From Caryophanales bacterium UBA7581 (GTDB lineage Bacteria; Bacillota_I; Bacilli_A; RFN20; CAG-826), in NCBI GenBank assembly GCA_002477825.1, contig DLKT01000058.1, positions 1 to 21,739 of the forward strand: a DNA stretch of 21,739 nucleotides, given 5' to 3'. The translations under genes and the position numbers were made by a program. Under the pieces are notes generated by a model. That model saw only the letters and a program-made list of their open reading frames with translations. It ran no database searches and was not told the origin of the DNA. Below, piece by piece: positions 7,713-14,787 of this stretch (its first letter is position 1; each line of letters begins with the position of its first letter).

Positions 7713-8012
7713 TCACTCCCCTTTTTGATTGATTGTTTTTAAAATTTGTTGCGCTAACGAACGATTTTTGATTAATAATATAGCGACTTGATTCTTTCCG
7801 GTAGCGTGCGCTAATTCTTCTTTCGTAAAATCAGCAATTACTGGAACTTTTTTCTTTATTGCCTCAAATAGCACTTTATCTTTCGTGCTTTCGCTAGCGT
7901 CTTTTGCTAAAAATATAACTTGGTTAGGCTTTGCAAGTAGTAAAGCGTCTTCACCAAAAGCGATAAAGCGTCCTCTACTTGCAAGTCCTACATAATTTAA
8001 TACTTTATTCAT
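7713..8012 (-). CDS. ylxQ: L7Ae-family ribosomal protein YlxQ
   Basis: This is the YlxQ member of the L7Ae/L30e RNA-binding family found between nusA and infB in Bacillota; the family recognises kink-turn RNA, although the role of YlxQ is not settled. The 99-aa product shows VLNYVGLASRGRFIAFGEDALL, then NQVIFLAKDASESTKDKV and the central beta strand with VPVIADFTKEELAHATGK. I choose the ATG at 8012, which overlaps the last 8 nt of ylxR and gives the usual MNKVLNYVGLA beginning. A longer reading from a TTG at 8063 would add 17 unrelated residues. Confidence 0.9.
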   Translation of the reverse strand: MNKVLNYVGLASRGRFIAFGEDALLLAKPNQVIFLAKDASESTKDKVLFEAIKKKVPVIADFTKEELAHATGKNQVAILLIKNRSLAQQILKTINQKGE

Positions 8013-8262
8013 GAATGAGTTTCTCCAATTCTTCATAGATAGAATCAGGAATTTCGTGTTCAAGCGCTTTTCCTAAAGCGTTTTTCTTTTTCGCTAAGGC
8101 TAAAGCTTCTTTACTTCTTTTTAAATATGCGCCACGCCCATTCATTTTAGAAGTAAGGTCTACCACTATGTTACCCTCTGGTGTACGAACAATACGGATT
8201 AAATCCATTTTTTCGCACATTTCTAATGTGGCTACACATCTTCGCATGGGGATTTTTTTCAT
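8005..8262 (-). CDS. rnpM: RNase P modulator RnpM (YlxR, DUF448)
   Basis: The 85-aa protein matches the YlxR/DUF448 family: MRRCVATLEMCEKMDLIRIVR, then VVDLTSKMNGRGAYL with the conserved GRGAYL turn, and a basic C-terminal helix. Members bind RNA; the Bacillus protein has been reported to modulate RNase P, hence the name RnpM. Only one of the usual two or more cysteines near the N-terminus is in the typical RxC position (Cys9), with another at 16. It sits in its standard place between nusA and ylxQ and overlaps ylxQ by 8 nt. A GGAAGG ribosome binding site precedes the ATG. Confidence 0.92.
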   Translation of the reverse strand: MKKIPMRRCVATLEMCEKMDLIRIVRTPEGNIVVDLTSKMNGRGAYLKRSKEALALAKKKNALGKALEHEIPDSIYEELEKLIHE

Positions 8263-8286
8263 GGTATCACCTTCCTTTCTTAAAGA

Positions 8287-9939
8287 TTAACGATCGTCGT
8301 CATCGTAATAAGAATCGAATTCATCGTAATCGATATCATCCTCTTCTTCGATATCTTCTTCTTCGTTATCTAATTCTTCTAATTCTTCATCGGTGTAGAT
8401 TGGCATATAGGTAGAACGATCCACGGTTGGTGTGGTGGTATCTTTTTCTTCCTCTTCACCTTCACTATCATCCGAACGATAGGTTTTCTTTTTACGAGCA
8501 GCGTATTGGGCTTGTCTTTCCTTACGTTTCTTCTCGTCTTCAAGTTCTTTTTCTAAGTCAGCAAGTTTCACTTTGGTATGAACCACTGTGGTTTCTTCTT
8601 TTGGTTCTTCTTTCTTAGGTTCAACTTTGGTAGCTGGCTCTTCTTTTACTTCTTCTTGAACTTTTTCTTGTTCTTCTACTGGAGCTTTAACTTCTTCCAC
8701 GACTGGTTCAGTGATGGTTTCTTCCACATCTTCCACTTCATCCATTTCAGGAAGTGATTCTTCAAGTTCATCATTGTGGTCTAAGAGTTTTTCTTCTTCT
8801 AAGCGTAATTTGGCCATTGCTTCTTGACGTTTCATCTCATCAACTGTTAAATATGGAATGCCTAAACGCATCGCTTCATCTTGTTCTTTAATATCAATGT
8901 TCCAACCAGTAAGTTTAACCGCTAAACGAGCGTTAACACCTTTTTTACCAATGGCTAAAGAAAGTTCATTGTTACGAACAACCGCAACAGCTTTCTTTTC
9001 ATCTTCGTAAAGAAGGACACCTACAACATTAGCAGGTTTTAAAGCTTCAACGATATATAATCCTGGATTATCGGTATAAGCAATTACATCGATTTTTTCT
9101 TTTTCTTTGGTATTTCCTAAAGCGGAACAAATCTTTTGAACACGTGTTCCATTTGGACCAATGCAAGCACCGATAGGATCAACGTTTTGATCTAAGCCAA
9201 TGACCGCAACTTTACTTCTTTCGCCAGCTTCACGGGCAATATCTTTAATGACTACGATGCCTTCAATAATTTCATGAATTTCTTCTTCAAATAAACGTTT
9301 TAAGAAACCTGGATCCGTTCTAGAAACGATAATTTGTGCACCTTTAGTATTATTTTGAACATCGACAACATATAAACGAATTTTATCGCCAATACGGAAA
9401 GTTTCGCCTGGAATCATTTGGCTCTTTGGAAGATAAATGCTAGTTTCTTCTACGTTAACAATTGCGGAACGATCGTCCACTTTTTCAATTTTTCCGGTGA
9501 CCATTTCGCCTTTCTTCTCTTGGAATTTTTCATAGATTGCTTGTTTTTCAGCTTCCGAGATCTTTTGGCGTAAAACCGATTTAATACCTTGGGCAGTTAA
9601 TTTGCTTAATTCATCGGTTGAAACAGGAATTTCATAAATATCACCAACATGATATTCTTTTCCATCTTTACAAGCATCTTCTAAAGAAATTTCTAAGAAG
9701 TCATCTTTTACTTCGTCAACGACATTCTTTAAAACATACATTTCAATCGTACCTTTTTTCGAATCAATGTCGACACGAACTTGAGCTTCTGCTAATCCCT
9801 CTACAGGAGTAATACCTAATTGCTTGATTAATCCTTTTTCCATTGCTTCTTTTAAAGCGGAAATAATCGATTCTTTAGAGATGTGTTTTTGGGTTTCTAA
9901 TTCATCAAGTGCTTTTAAAAATTCTTTTGCGTTAATCAT
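8287..9939 (-). CDS. nusA: Transcription elongation/termination factor NusA with long acidic tail
   Basis: NusA binds RNA polymerase and nascent RNA and stimulates pausing and intrinsic termination. Residues 1-125 are the polymerase-binding N-terminal domain, about 145-210 the S1 domain, and about 238-350 two KH domains, including IGACIGPNGTRVQKI and LAIGKKGVNARLAVKLTG. These account for the normal Bacillota length. A further 170 or so residues (about 380-550) are low-complexity: a Glu/Val/Pro/Lys-rich stretch, a basic coiled segment (KRKERQAQYAARKKKT) and an extremely acidic end rich in Asp, Glu and Tyr. An IYTDEELEEL motif is embedded at about 514-523. The gene follows rimP by 17 nt with GAGGA as ribosome binding site and is followed by rnpM. 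Confidence 0.96.
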   Translation of the reverse strand: MINAKEFLKALDELETQKHISKESIISALKEAMEKGLIKQLGITPVEGLAEAQVRVDIDSKKGTIEMYVLKNVVDEVKDDFLEISLEDACKDGKEYHVGDIYEIPVSTDELSKLTAQGIKSVLRQKISEAEKQAIYEKFQEKKGEMVTGKIEKVDDRSAIVNVEETSIYLPKSQMIPGETFRIGDKIRLYVVDVQNNTKGAQIIVSRTDPGFLKRLFEEEIHEIIEGIVVIKDIAREAGERSKVAVIGLDQNVDPIGACIGPNGTRVQKICSALGNTKEKEKIDVIAYTDNPGLYIVEALKPANVVGVLLYEDEKKAVAVVRNNELSLAIGKKGVNARLAVKLTGWNIDIKEQDEAMRLGIPYLTVDEMKRQEAMAKLRLEEEKLLDHNDELEESLPEMDEVEDVEETITEPVVEEVKAPVEEQEKVQEEVKEEPATKVEPKKEEPKEETTVVHTKVKLADLEKELEDEKKRKERQAQYAARKKKTYRSDDSEGEEEEKDTTTPTVDRSTYMPIYTDEELEELDNEEEDIEEEDDIDYDEFDSYYDDDDR

Positions 9940-9956
9940 AATTTGTTCCTCATTTT

Positions 9957-10418
9957 TTAAAACTTTATAGCAAGTCTAGCATTATCGATATCTTGACGGG
10001 GAATCGATACAGTTTTGGTTCTTGTTTTTATTCGATAAGAAAGCGTAACGGTATCGTTATTTACTTCTTCTAAAGTTCCCTCTAGAACGTTTTCTCCTTC
10101 AATGGGGTGAGTTAGATGTAAATGGACATACTTATGGACAAACCGTTCCATTTGATGTAATGGGATGGGTCGTTCAGCGCCCGGAGAAGATACATCTAAT
10201 GTGTAACTATCGTCGCTAAAATCCAGCCGATCTAATTCTTCCGATATGAATTCTGAAAGTTGAACCGTTGCTTCTAAATCCATAATGCCTTCTTTTTTAT
10301 CAATGGCAAAATGCAACGTTTTTTCCCCTTTTTGACTTTCAAATGTCACTTCACATAATTCGAAGCCTTTTTCATCTAAAAGTGGGGTAAAATGTGCTAC
10401 TAATTCATCGACTAACAT
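9957..10418 (-). CDS. rimP: Ribosome maturation factor RimP
   Basis: RimP is a cytoplasmic factor needed for 30S subunit maturation. The 153-aa product shows the family's YTLDVSSPGAERPI block (usual form LEVSSPGxxRPL) and the C-terminal beta-barrel (VTLSYRIKTRTKTVSIPRQDIDNARLAIKF). I start it at the ATG at 10418, which has GGAGG 7 nt upstream. The reading frame extends to a TTG at 10436, but that would place the ribosome binding site inside the coding sequence. It heads the rimP-nusA-rnpM-ylxQ-infB-rbfA operon. Confidence 0.93.
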   Translation of the reverse strand: MLVDELVAHFTPLLDEKGFELCEVTFESQKGEKTLHFAIDKKEGIMDLEATVQLSEFISEELDRLDFSDDSYTLDVSSPGAERPIPLHQMERFVHKYVHLHLTHPIEGENVLEGTLEEVNNDTVTLSYRIKTRTKTVSIPRQDIDNARLAIKF

Positions 10419-10436
10419 CTTTTTTCCTCCATTCAA

Positions 10437-10463
10437 TAGAAAGAGTGAGGAATCTCCTCACTC
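10437..10463 (-). terminator. Weak terminator-like hairpin in the rimP leader
   Basis: In the leader between promoter and rimP, GAGTGAGG and CCTCACTC form an 8-bp stem (extendable to 9) with a very small loop, followed on the minus strand by an interrupted T-run (TTTCTATT). It lies about 25-45 nt before the rimP start. The stem and poor T-run suit a partial, NusA-sensitive terminator. It could instead be a leftover terminator for read-through from the opp operon. Confidence 0.6.
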
Positions 10464-10509
10464 ATCAAGACATATCGACATTAAATCACTTGCGTCATTT
10501 AACATAAAT

Positions 10510-10539
10510 ATTATAGTCATAAATCAATTGAAATATCAA
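10510..10539 (-). promoter_or_regulatory. Sigma-A promoter of the rimP-nusA-infB operon
   Basis: On the minus strand TTGATA and a perfect TATAAT are 18 bp apart, about 90 bp upstream of the rimP start. The predicted transcript has a leader of about 85 nt containing the terminator-like hairpin at 10437-10463. Confidence 0.75.
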
Positions 10540-10565
10540 TCATTTTTATAAGTTTTTTTCTTTTT

Positions 10566-10590
10566 TTCTTAAAATCGCACGTATAGCGAT
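10566..10590 (-). terminator. Possible weak terminator at the end of the opp operon
   Basis: On the minus strand ATCGC / GCGAT form a 5-bp stem around a 7-nt loop, followed by TTTTAAG. It begins about 20 nt beyond the stop codon of the DUF3899-like gene. The stem and T-run are poor, so read-through toward rimP is possible. Confidence 0.4.
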
Positions 10591-10611
10591 GGAAAAATGA
10601 AATTTTTCTTA

Positions 10612-11034
10612 TTAGGCAATATTTCCAATTCCCGATAAATGGAGAATGATAAATAAAACACCTAATACTAAATTAGCAAGTCCCACCCATGCTAGATAGC
10701 TAACGGAAGCTGGTTTATCTTCGTGTTTTAATAAGCGATATTCATAGAATGTCTTTGGTACATTCGTATATTTTGGATTTTTGCGAAACATGCGAGCGCC
10801 AAATTTCTTGAAGCTATAACTAAACATATCGAAGAAACCATCATTGCTAATCCAAGAAAGTAAGAACACACTAATAAACACTACACTGGGGACGAAGAAT
10901 GAATCGGATAGTAAGCGACTCCAATTTTTCATAAGCGTAAGGTTTAATTCTTTTATTTCAAAAAGAAGTACCCCTATTGAAAGTAAAACGGAGACGATAA
11001 TACATATTCCGTATTTATTGATTTTACTCTTCAT
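10612..11034 (-). CDS. DUF3899-like small membrane protein
   Basis: The 140-aa protein has three hydrophobic segments: near residues 9-28, 47-66 and 112-136. Between the second and third is a conserved-looking cytoplasmic-type stretch, WISNDGFFDMFSYSFKKFGARMF, which resembles the DUF3899 family of small Bacillota membrane proteins. No function is known for that family. It starts 10 nt after oppF with its own AAGGA ribosome binding site, so it should be the last gene of the opp transcript. Whether it takes part in peptide uptake cannot be told from sequence. Confidence 0.75.
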   Translation of the reverse strand: MKSKINKYGICIIVSVLLSIGVLLFEIKELNLTLMKNWSRLLSDSFFVPSVVFISVFLLSWISNDGFFDMFSYSFKKFGARMFRKNPKYTNVPKTFYEYRLLKHEDKPASVSYLAWVGLANLVLGVLFIILHLSGIGNIA

Positions 11035-11044
11035 TCTATTTTCC

Positions 11045-12565
11045 TTACTCTGCTTCTTTTAATTCTTCTTGGAAACGAGCAAATTCTTCATCATTACAGT
11101 AAATAAAGTGTCCTGGACGAATTTCCCGCATCGATGGACCTTGCGTAGAATAATCGTGTGCAGTCATTGGATCATACGTAATTCTTTTACGATTCTTTTC
11201 AAAATCTGGATCTGGATGTGGGATAGCGGATAATAATGAACGGGTATATGGATGAAGTGGATGCGCAAAGAGTTCATCCGAACTTGCAAGTTCCATAATT
11301 CTTCCATAATACATAACCGCAATACGATCGCAGAAATATTTAACAACAGATAAATCGTGAGCGACGAATAAGATGGTTAAACCTAATTCGTGACGGAGAT
11401 TGTTTAATAAATTAATAACTTGTGCTTGAATGGAAACGTCTAATGCGGAGATTGGTTCATCAGCAATGATGAATTCAGGGTCCATAATTAAGGCACGAGC
11501 AATACCAATTCTTTGACGTTGTCCACCACTAAATTCATGAGGATAACGAGTGGCATGTTCAGGAACAAGGCCCACCATTTTTAAGACTTCGTTTACCTTA
11601 CGATCAATGAATTCTTTATCGTGAATTCCACGAATATGATAACCTTCGGCAATAATTTCACGAACGGTCATACGAGGATCCAAAGACGCAATTGGATCTT
11701 GGAAAATCATTTGCATCTTGGTCATAATTCGTTCGCTCTTAGCGAATTTTAAAGCTTTTTTGTATGTCTTTTTTAAAGCTTTAAAGGCTTTTAATGCTTC
11801 GGGTGTCATCGAAGAAGGTTGTCCATTTTTTTCAATAAAATCGGCAATCTCTTTTTCATATGCTTCTTTCGTGGCTTTTACGCATTGAGAAGCATAGACA
11901 CGATCACAATATTTTTGGTCAAACTTGGCCTTTTTGATTTTTTCTCTTTGAACCTCAATGATGCCACTTAACTCTTTTTGAACAGCACTCATTAAGTCAT
12001 CATATTTTTTCTTGATTTCCGAAACTTTTTCTTGATATTCTTTCGAAGCTTTGGCTTTAGCTGCATCATATTCTTCTTTAGAAGCATCTTTTAAGTCCGC
12101 TAAAGCGTTATCCATATCCACTTTTGCGGCATGAATTTGCGCTTGCATTTCGCTATGTAAAGCTTTAATTTTATCATTTGCACGAATACGAGAGAATTTA
12201 ATTTCTTTTTCATTCCAACGCGTTCCTGCTGAAACACGGACACCTTTAAAATAAATATCACCAGAAGTAATGTTATAAAGTTTAATGATAGAACGACCCG
12301 TCGTGGTTTTACCACAACCTGATTCACCAACTAAACCAAAAACTTCACCACGATAAATATCAAAACTAATATCATGAACAGCTTTGTTGTATTTTAAATC
12401 ACCTGAACCAAATTTAAAGTATTGTTTTAAATGGCGAACCCGTAATAAAACTTCACGGGGGCCATCAGGTGTGTCAACCATTAAAGGTGGTATTTCAACA
12501 CGGACATGATGAGGAGTAAGATCTTCTTGCTCTTCAAGAGTTTCAACTTTTTCTTTTTCTTCCAT
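11045..12565 (-). CDS. oppF: Oligopeptide ABC transporter ATPase OppF with coiled-coil insertion
   Basis: One of the two ATPases that power peptide import. Walker A is GESGCGKT (80-87), the Q-loop glutamine is in QMIFQDP (about 289), the signature is FSGGQRQR (345-352), Walker B ends in DEP (369-371) and the H-loop His is 403. The C-terminal oligopeptide-type segment (HPYTRSLLSAIPHPDP) is normal. OppF is usually about 310-330 aa; here 506. The excess lies between Walker A and the Q-loop, about residues 116-280, and is rich in Lys, Glu and Ala with few hydrophobics in a heptad-like arrangement, i.e. a probable antiparallel coiled coil. The ATG at 12565 has AAGGAGG upstream and follows oppD by 17 nt. 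Confidence 0.93.
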   Translation of the reverse strand: MEEKEKVETLEEQEDLTPHHVRVEIPPLMVDTPDGPREVLLRVRHLKQYFKFGSGDLKYNKAVHDISFDIYRGEVFGLVGESGCGKTTTGRSIIKLYNITSGDIYFKGVRVSAGTRWNEKEIKFSRIRANDKIKALHSEMQAQIHAAKVDMDNALADLKDASKEEYDAAKAKASKEYQEKVSEIKKKYDDLMSAVQKELSGIIEVQREKIKKAKFDQKYCDRVYASQCVKATKEAYEKEIADFIEKNGQPSSMTPEALKAFKALKKTYKKALKFAKSERIMTKMQMIFQDPIASLDPRMTVREIIAEGYHIRGIHDKEFIDRKVNEVLKMVGLVPEHATRYPHEFSGGQRQRIGIARALIMDPEFIIADEPISALDVSIQAQVINLLNNLRHELGLTILFVAHDLSVVKYFCDRIAVMYYGRIMELASSDELFAHPLHPYTRSLLSAIPHPDPDFEKNRKRITYDPMTAHDYSTQGPSMREIRPGHFIYCNDEEFARFQEELKEAE

Positions 12566-12582
12566 TTGAATTACCTCCTTAT

Positions 12583-14787
12583 CTATTCAGCTTTTTTCTT
12601 TCTAGTCGTTGACTTAGTTTCTTTTTTTGCCGTTGTTTTTTTCGTAGTAGTTTTCTTTGTGGTAGACTTTTTTGCCTTTTTATCGGTTGGTTCATCCTTT
12701 TCCACTACTTTTACTTCTTCCACTGGTGTTTCTTCACCATTTTTTCTTGCTTTAGCAATACGAATACGTTCGGTTACAATCTTTGGTGCTTCCACTTTTG
12801 GAGCGTTTGGATGTAATAACCAAGTTGCTGCATAATGAGTATCGCTGACTTTGAATAAAGGTGGTTCTTTTTCAAAATCGATTTTCATCGCGTATTTGTT
12901 ACGTGCTGCAAAGGCATCTCCCTTTGGTGGAAGAATCATGTTAGGTGGTGTACCTGGAATTGCCTCTAATTTTTCCTTGGTGTTTAAATCAGGCATAGAG
13001 GATAATAATGCCCAGGTATAAGGATGTCTTGGATCATAGAAGATATCTTCAACAGTTCCATATTCCACAATTTTACCAGCGTACATAACCGCAATGTCAT
13101 CAGCCATATTGGCAATAACGCCTAAGTCGTGGGTAATAAAGATAATCGATAAACCTTTTTCCACTTTTAAGCGGTTAATTAATTCTAGAATTTGTGATTG
13201 AATGGTAACGTCTAATGCCGTGGTTGGTTCGTCACAGATTAAAATATCTGGGTTAGAACTTAAGGCAATAGCAATAACGATTCTTTGACGCATACCACCA
13301 GAGAATTGGAATGGATATTGGCTAAATCTCTTTTCCGGTTCAGGAATACCTACTTCACCTAAAAGTTCAATCGCTTTATCCTTGATTTCTCTTTTGGACA
13401 TCTTGTGCACTGCATTTTTAAAGCAGCGATAAATATACTCAAATAAAGTATTGGTGTAAGTTACGTTATCAAATTCTTCATTTAACACTTTTTCGTAGTG
13501 AGCAATGAAGTTTTCAATAATTTCTTTTGTTTTAGTAAAGACTTCTTCCGGTGAAACGATGACTTCACGTCCATAGGCACGAGCACGAATATCATCATAT
13601 TTTTTACCTTCTTGAAGCATTTTTTCTTTCTTTTCTTGTTCTTTACGTTGTTCTTCTAGTAAATGTAAAGATGTTTTGTAATCGGCAATATAACCTTCTA
13701 ATGTAGGAATTAAGGTTAATGCAATATCATCTTTAATTTCTGCAAAAACATATTGCGAAGAAAGAATGAGTTTTTTAAGTTCTTTTAAAGAAGATTTTAA
13801 AGCATTAATATCATAGGAAGAAGCATCAACAAAAACAGTGTTTAAAAGATTCTTCACATAGTCTAAAACTTTTTCTTTTCCTTCTTTAGCGGATTGAAAT
13901 TCTTTTTCAACTGCTACGGATAAACATTTTAAAATCGCTTCTTTTTCTTCGTCTAAAAGTGCCCATTCTGGATGAATGTAGTTGGCTTTCATTGAAAGTA
14001 CAACTTTACCATGACGTTTACGAGCAGCTTGCCATTCGCGCACCGCTTTTTTGTCTTTCTTATTTTCCGCTTTAGCGGCTAATTCACCTTCCGATGGTAA
14101 TAAGCACTCTAAGAAGAGTTTTTCTTTATCGGCAGTAATTTCAACATCACGAGAATAAGGTTGATTCAAGCAAATCGTGAATAATTCATTCGCCATATCA
14201 TAATCATTTGGATGTAAGTGATCAATTAATGATAATGAACTTTCTCTATATCTCTTTAATAAATGTTGAATTTCTTTTTTCGTATATAATCCAACTTCTG
14301 AAGCATGTTTTTCAATCAATTTTGCAAAAAGTAAAAGTGTTTTTTGCGCTTCTTTACGGGTTGCTTTTGCTTTTAAAACAATGGCTTCCGTTAATTGCTT
14401 ACCCACACGCATAACTGGATTTAAGCTAGATAATGGATCTTGGAAAATCATCGAGATTTTAGATCCTCTAATTTTGGTGAAATCTTCTTCTCTTAAGGAA
14501 AGTAAGTCTTTTCCATCATATAAGATTTGTCCACCTTCAACAATTTTGTTTCCGGCTAAAATACCTAAAATAGCTCTAGAGGTAACGGATTTACCAGAAC
14601 CTGATTCACCAACAATACCTAAAGTTCTTCCTCTATATAAAGAGAAATTAATTCCACGAACTGCTTTAACATTTCCGTTGTTGGTACGGAAAGAAATTCT
14701 TAAATCTTTGACTTCAAGGATTTTTTCTTCTTTGCTAGGGGTTGAACCATTTGTGGAAGTTACTACTTCTTTATTTTCCATCATCAT
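12583..14787 (-). CDS. oppD: Oligopeptide ABC transporter ATPase OppD with large insertion
   Basis: The partner ATPase of OppF. Walker A GESGSGKS (60-67), Q-loop in MIFQDP (about 116), signature FSGGMRQR (495-502), Walker B ending in DEP (519-521) and H-loop His 553 are all intact. The C-terminal oligopeptide segment (HPYTWALLSSMPD, then a HYAATWLLHPNAP block) is typical. The protein is 734 aa against about 330-360 usually. The main insertion lies between Q-loop and signature, about residues 145-462, which is the helical subdomain region of the nucleotide-binding domain; it is helical and charged. A second extra is a Lys/Thr/Glu-rich tail (about 704-734) resembling histone-like low-complexity tails. 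The start overlaps the oppC stop (ATGA), and three consecutive ATGs leave the exact start open by six bases. Confidence 0.93.
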   Translation of the reverse strand: MMMENKEVVTSTNGSTPSKEEKILEVKDLRISFRTNNGNVKAVRGINFSLYRGRTLGIVGESGSGKSVTSRAILGILAGNKIVEGGQILYDGKDLLSLREEDFTKIRGSKISMIFQDPLSSLNPVMRVGKQLTEAIVLKAKATRKEAQKTLLLFAKLIEKHASEVGLYTKKEIQHLLKRYRESSLSLIDHLHPNDYDMANELFTICLNQPYSRDVEITADKEKLFLECLLPSEGELAAKAENKKDKKAVREWQAARKRHGKVVLSMKANYIHPEWALLDEEKEAILKCLSVAVEKEFQSAKEGKEKVLDYVKNLLNTVFVDASSYDINALKSSLKELKKLILSSQYVFAEIKDDIALTLIPTLEGYIADYKTSLHLLEEQRKEQEKKEKMLQEGKKYDDIRARAYGREVIVSPEEVFTKTKEIIENFIAHYEKVLNEEFDNVTYTNTLFEYIYRCFKNAVHKMSKREIKDKAIELLGEVGIPEPEKRFSQYPFQFSGGMRQRIVIAIALSSNPDILICDEPTTALDVTIQSQILELINRLKVEKGLSIIFITHDLGVIANMADDIAVMYAGKIVEYGTVEDIFYDPRHPYTWALLSSMPDLNTKEKLEAIPGTPPNMILPPKGDAFAARNKYAMKIDFEKEPPLFKVSDTHYAATWLLHPNAPKVEAPKIVTERIRIAKARKNGEETPVEEVKVVEKDEPTDKKAKKSTTKKTTTKKTTAKKETKSTTRKKKAE

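Noticed and set aside
8287..8760. Plus-strand frames opposite the nusA tail
   Set aside because: They are antisense shadows of the repetitive acidic codons and have no start signals.
10461..10505. Possible 15-codon leader peptide before the rimP hairpin
   Set aside because: Its ATG lies at or beside the predicted transcription start and lacks a ribosome binding site, so it is probably not translated.
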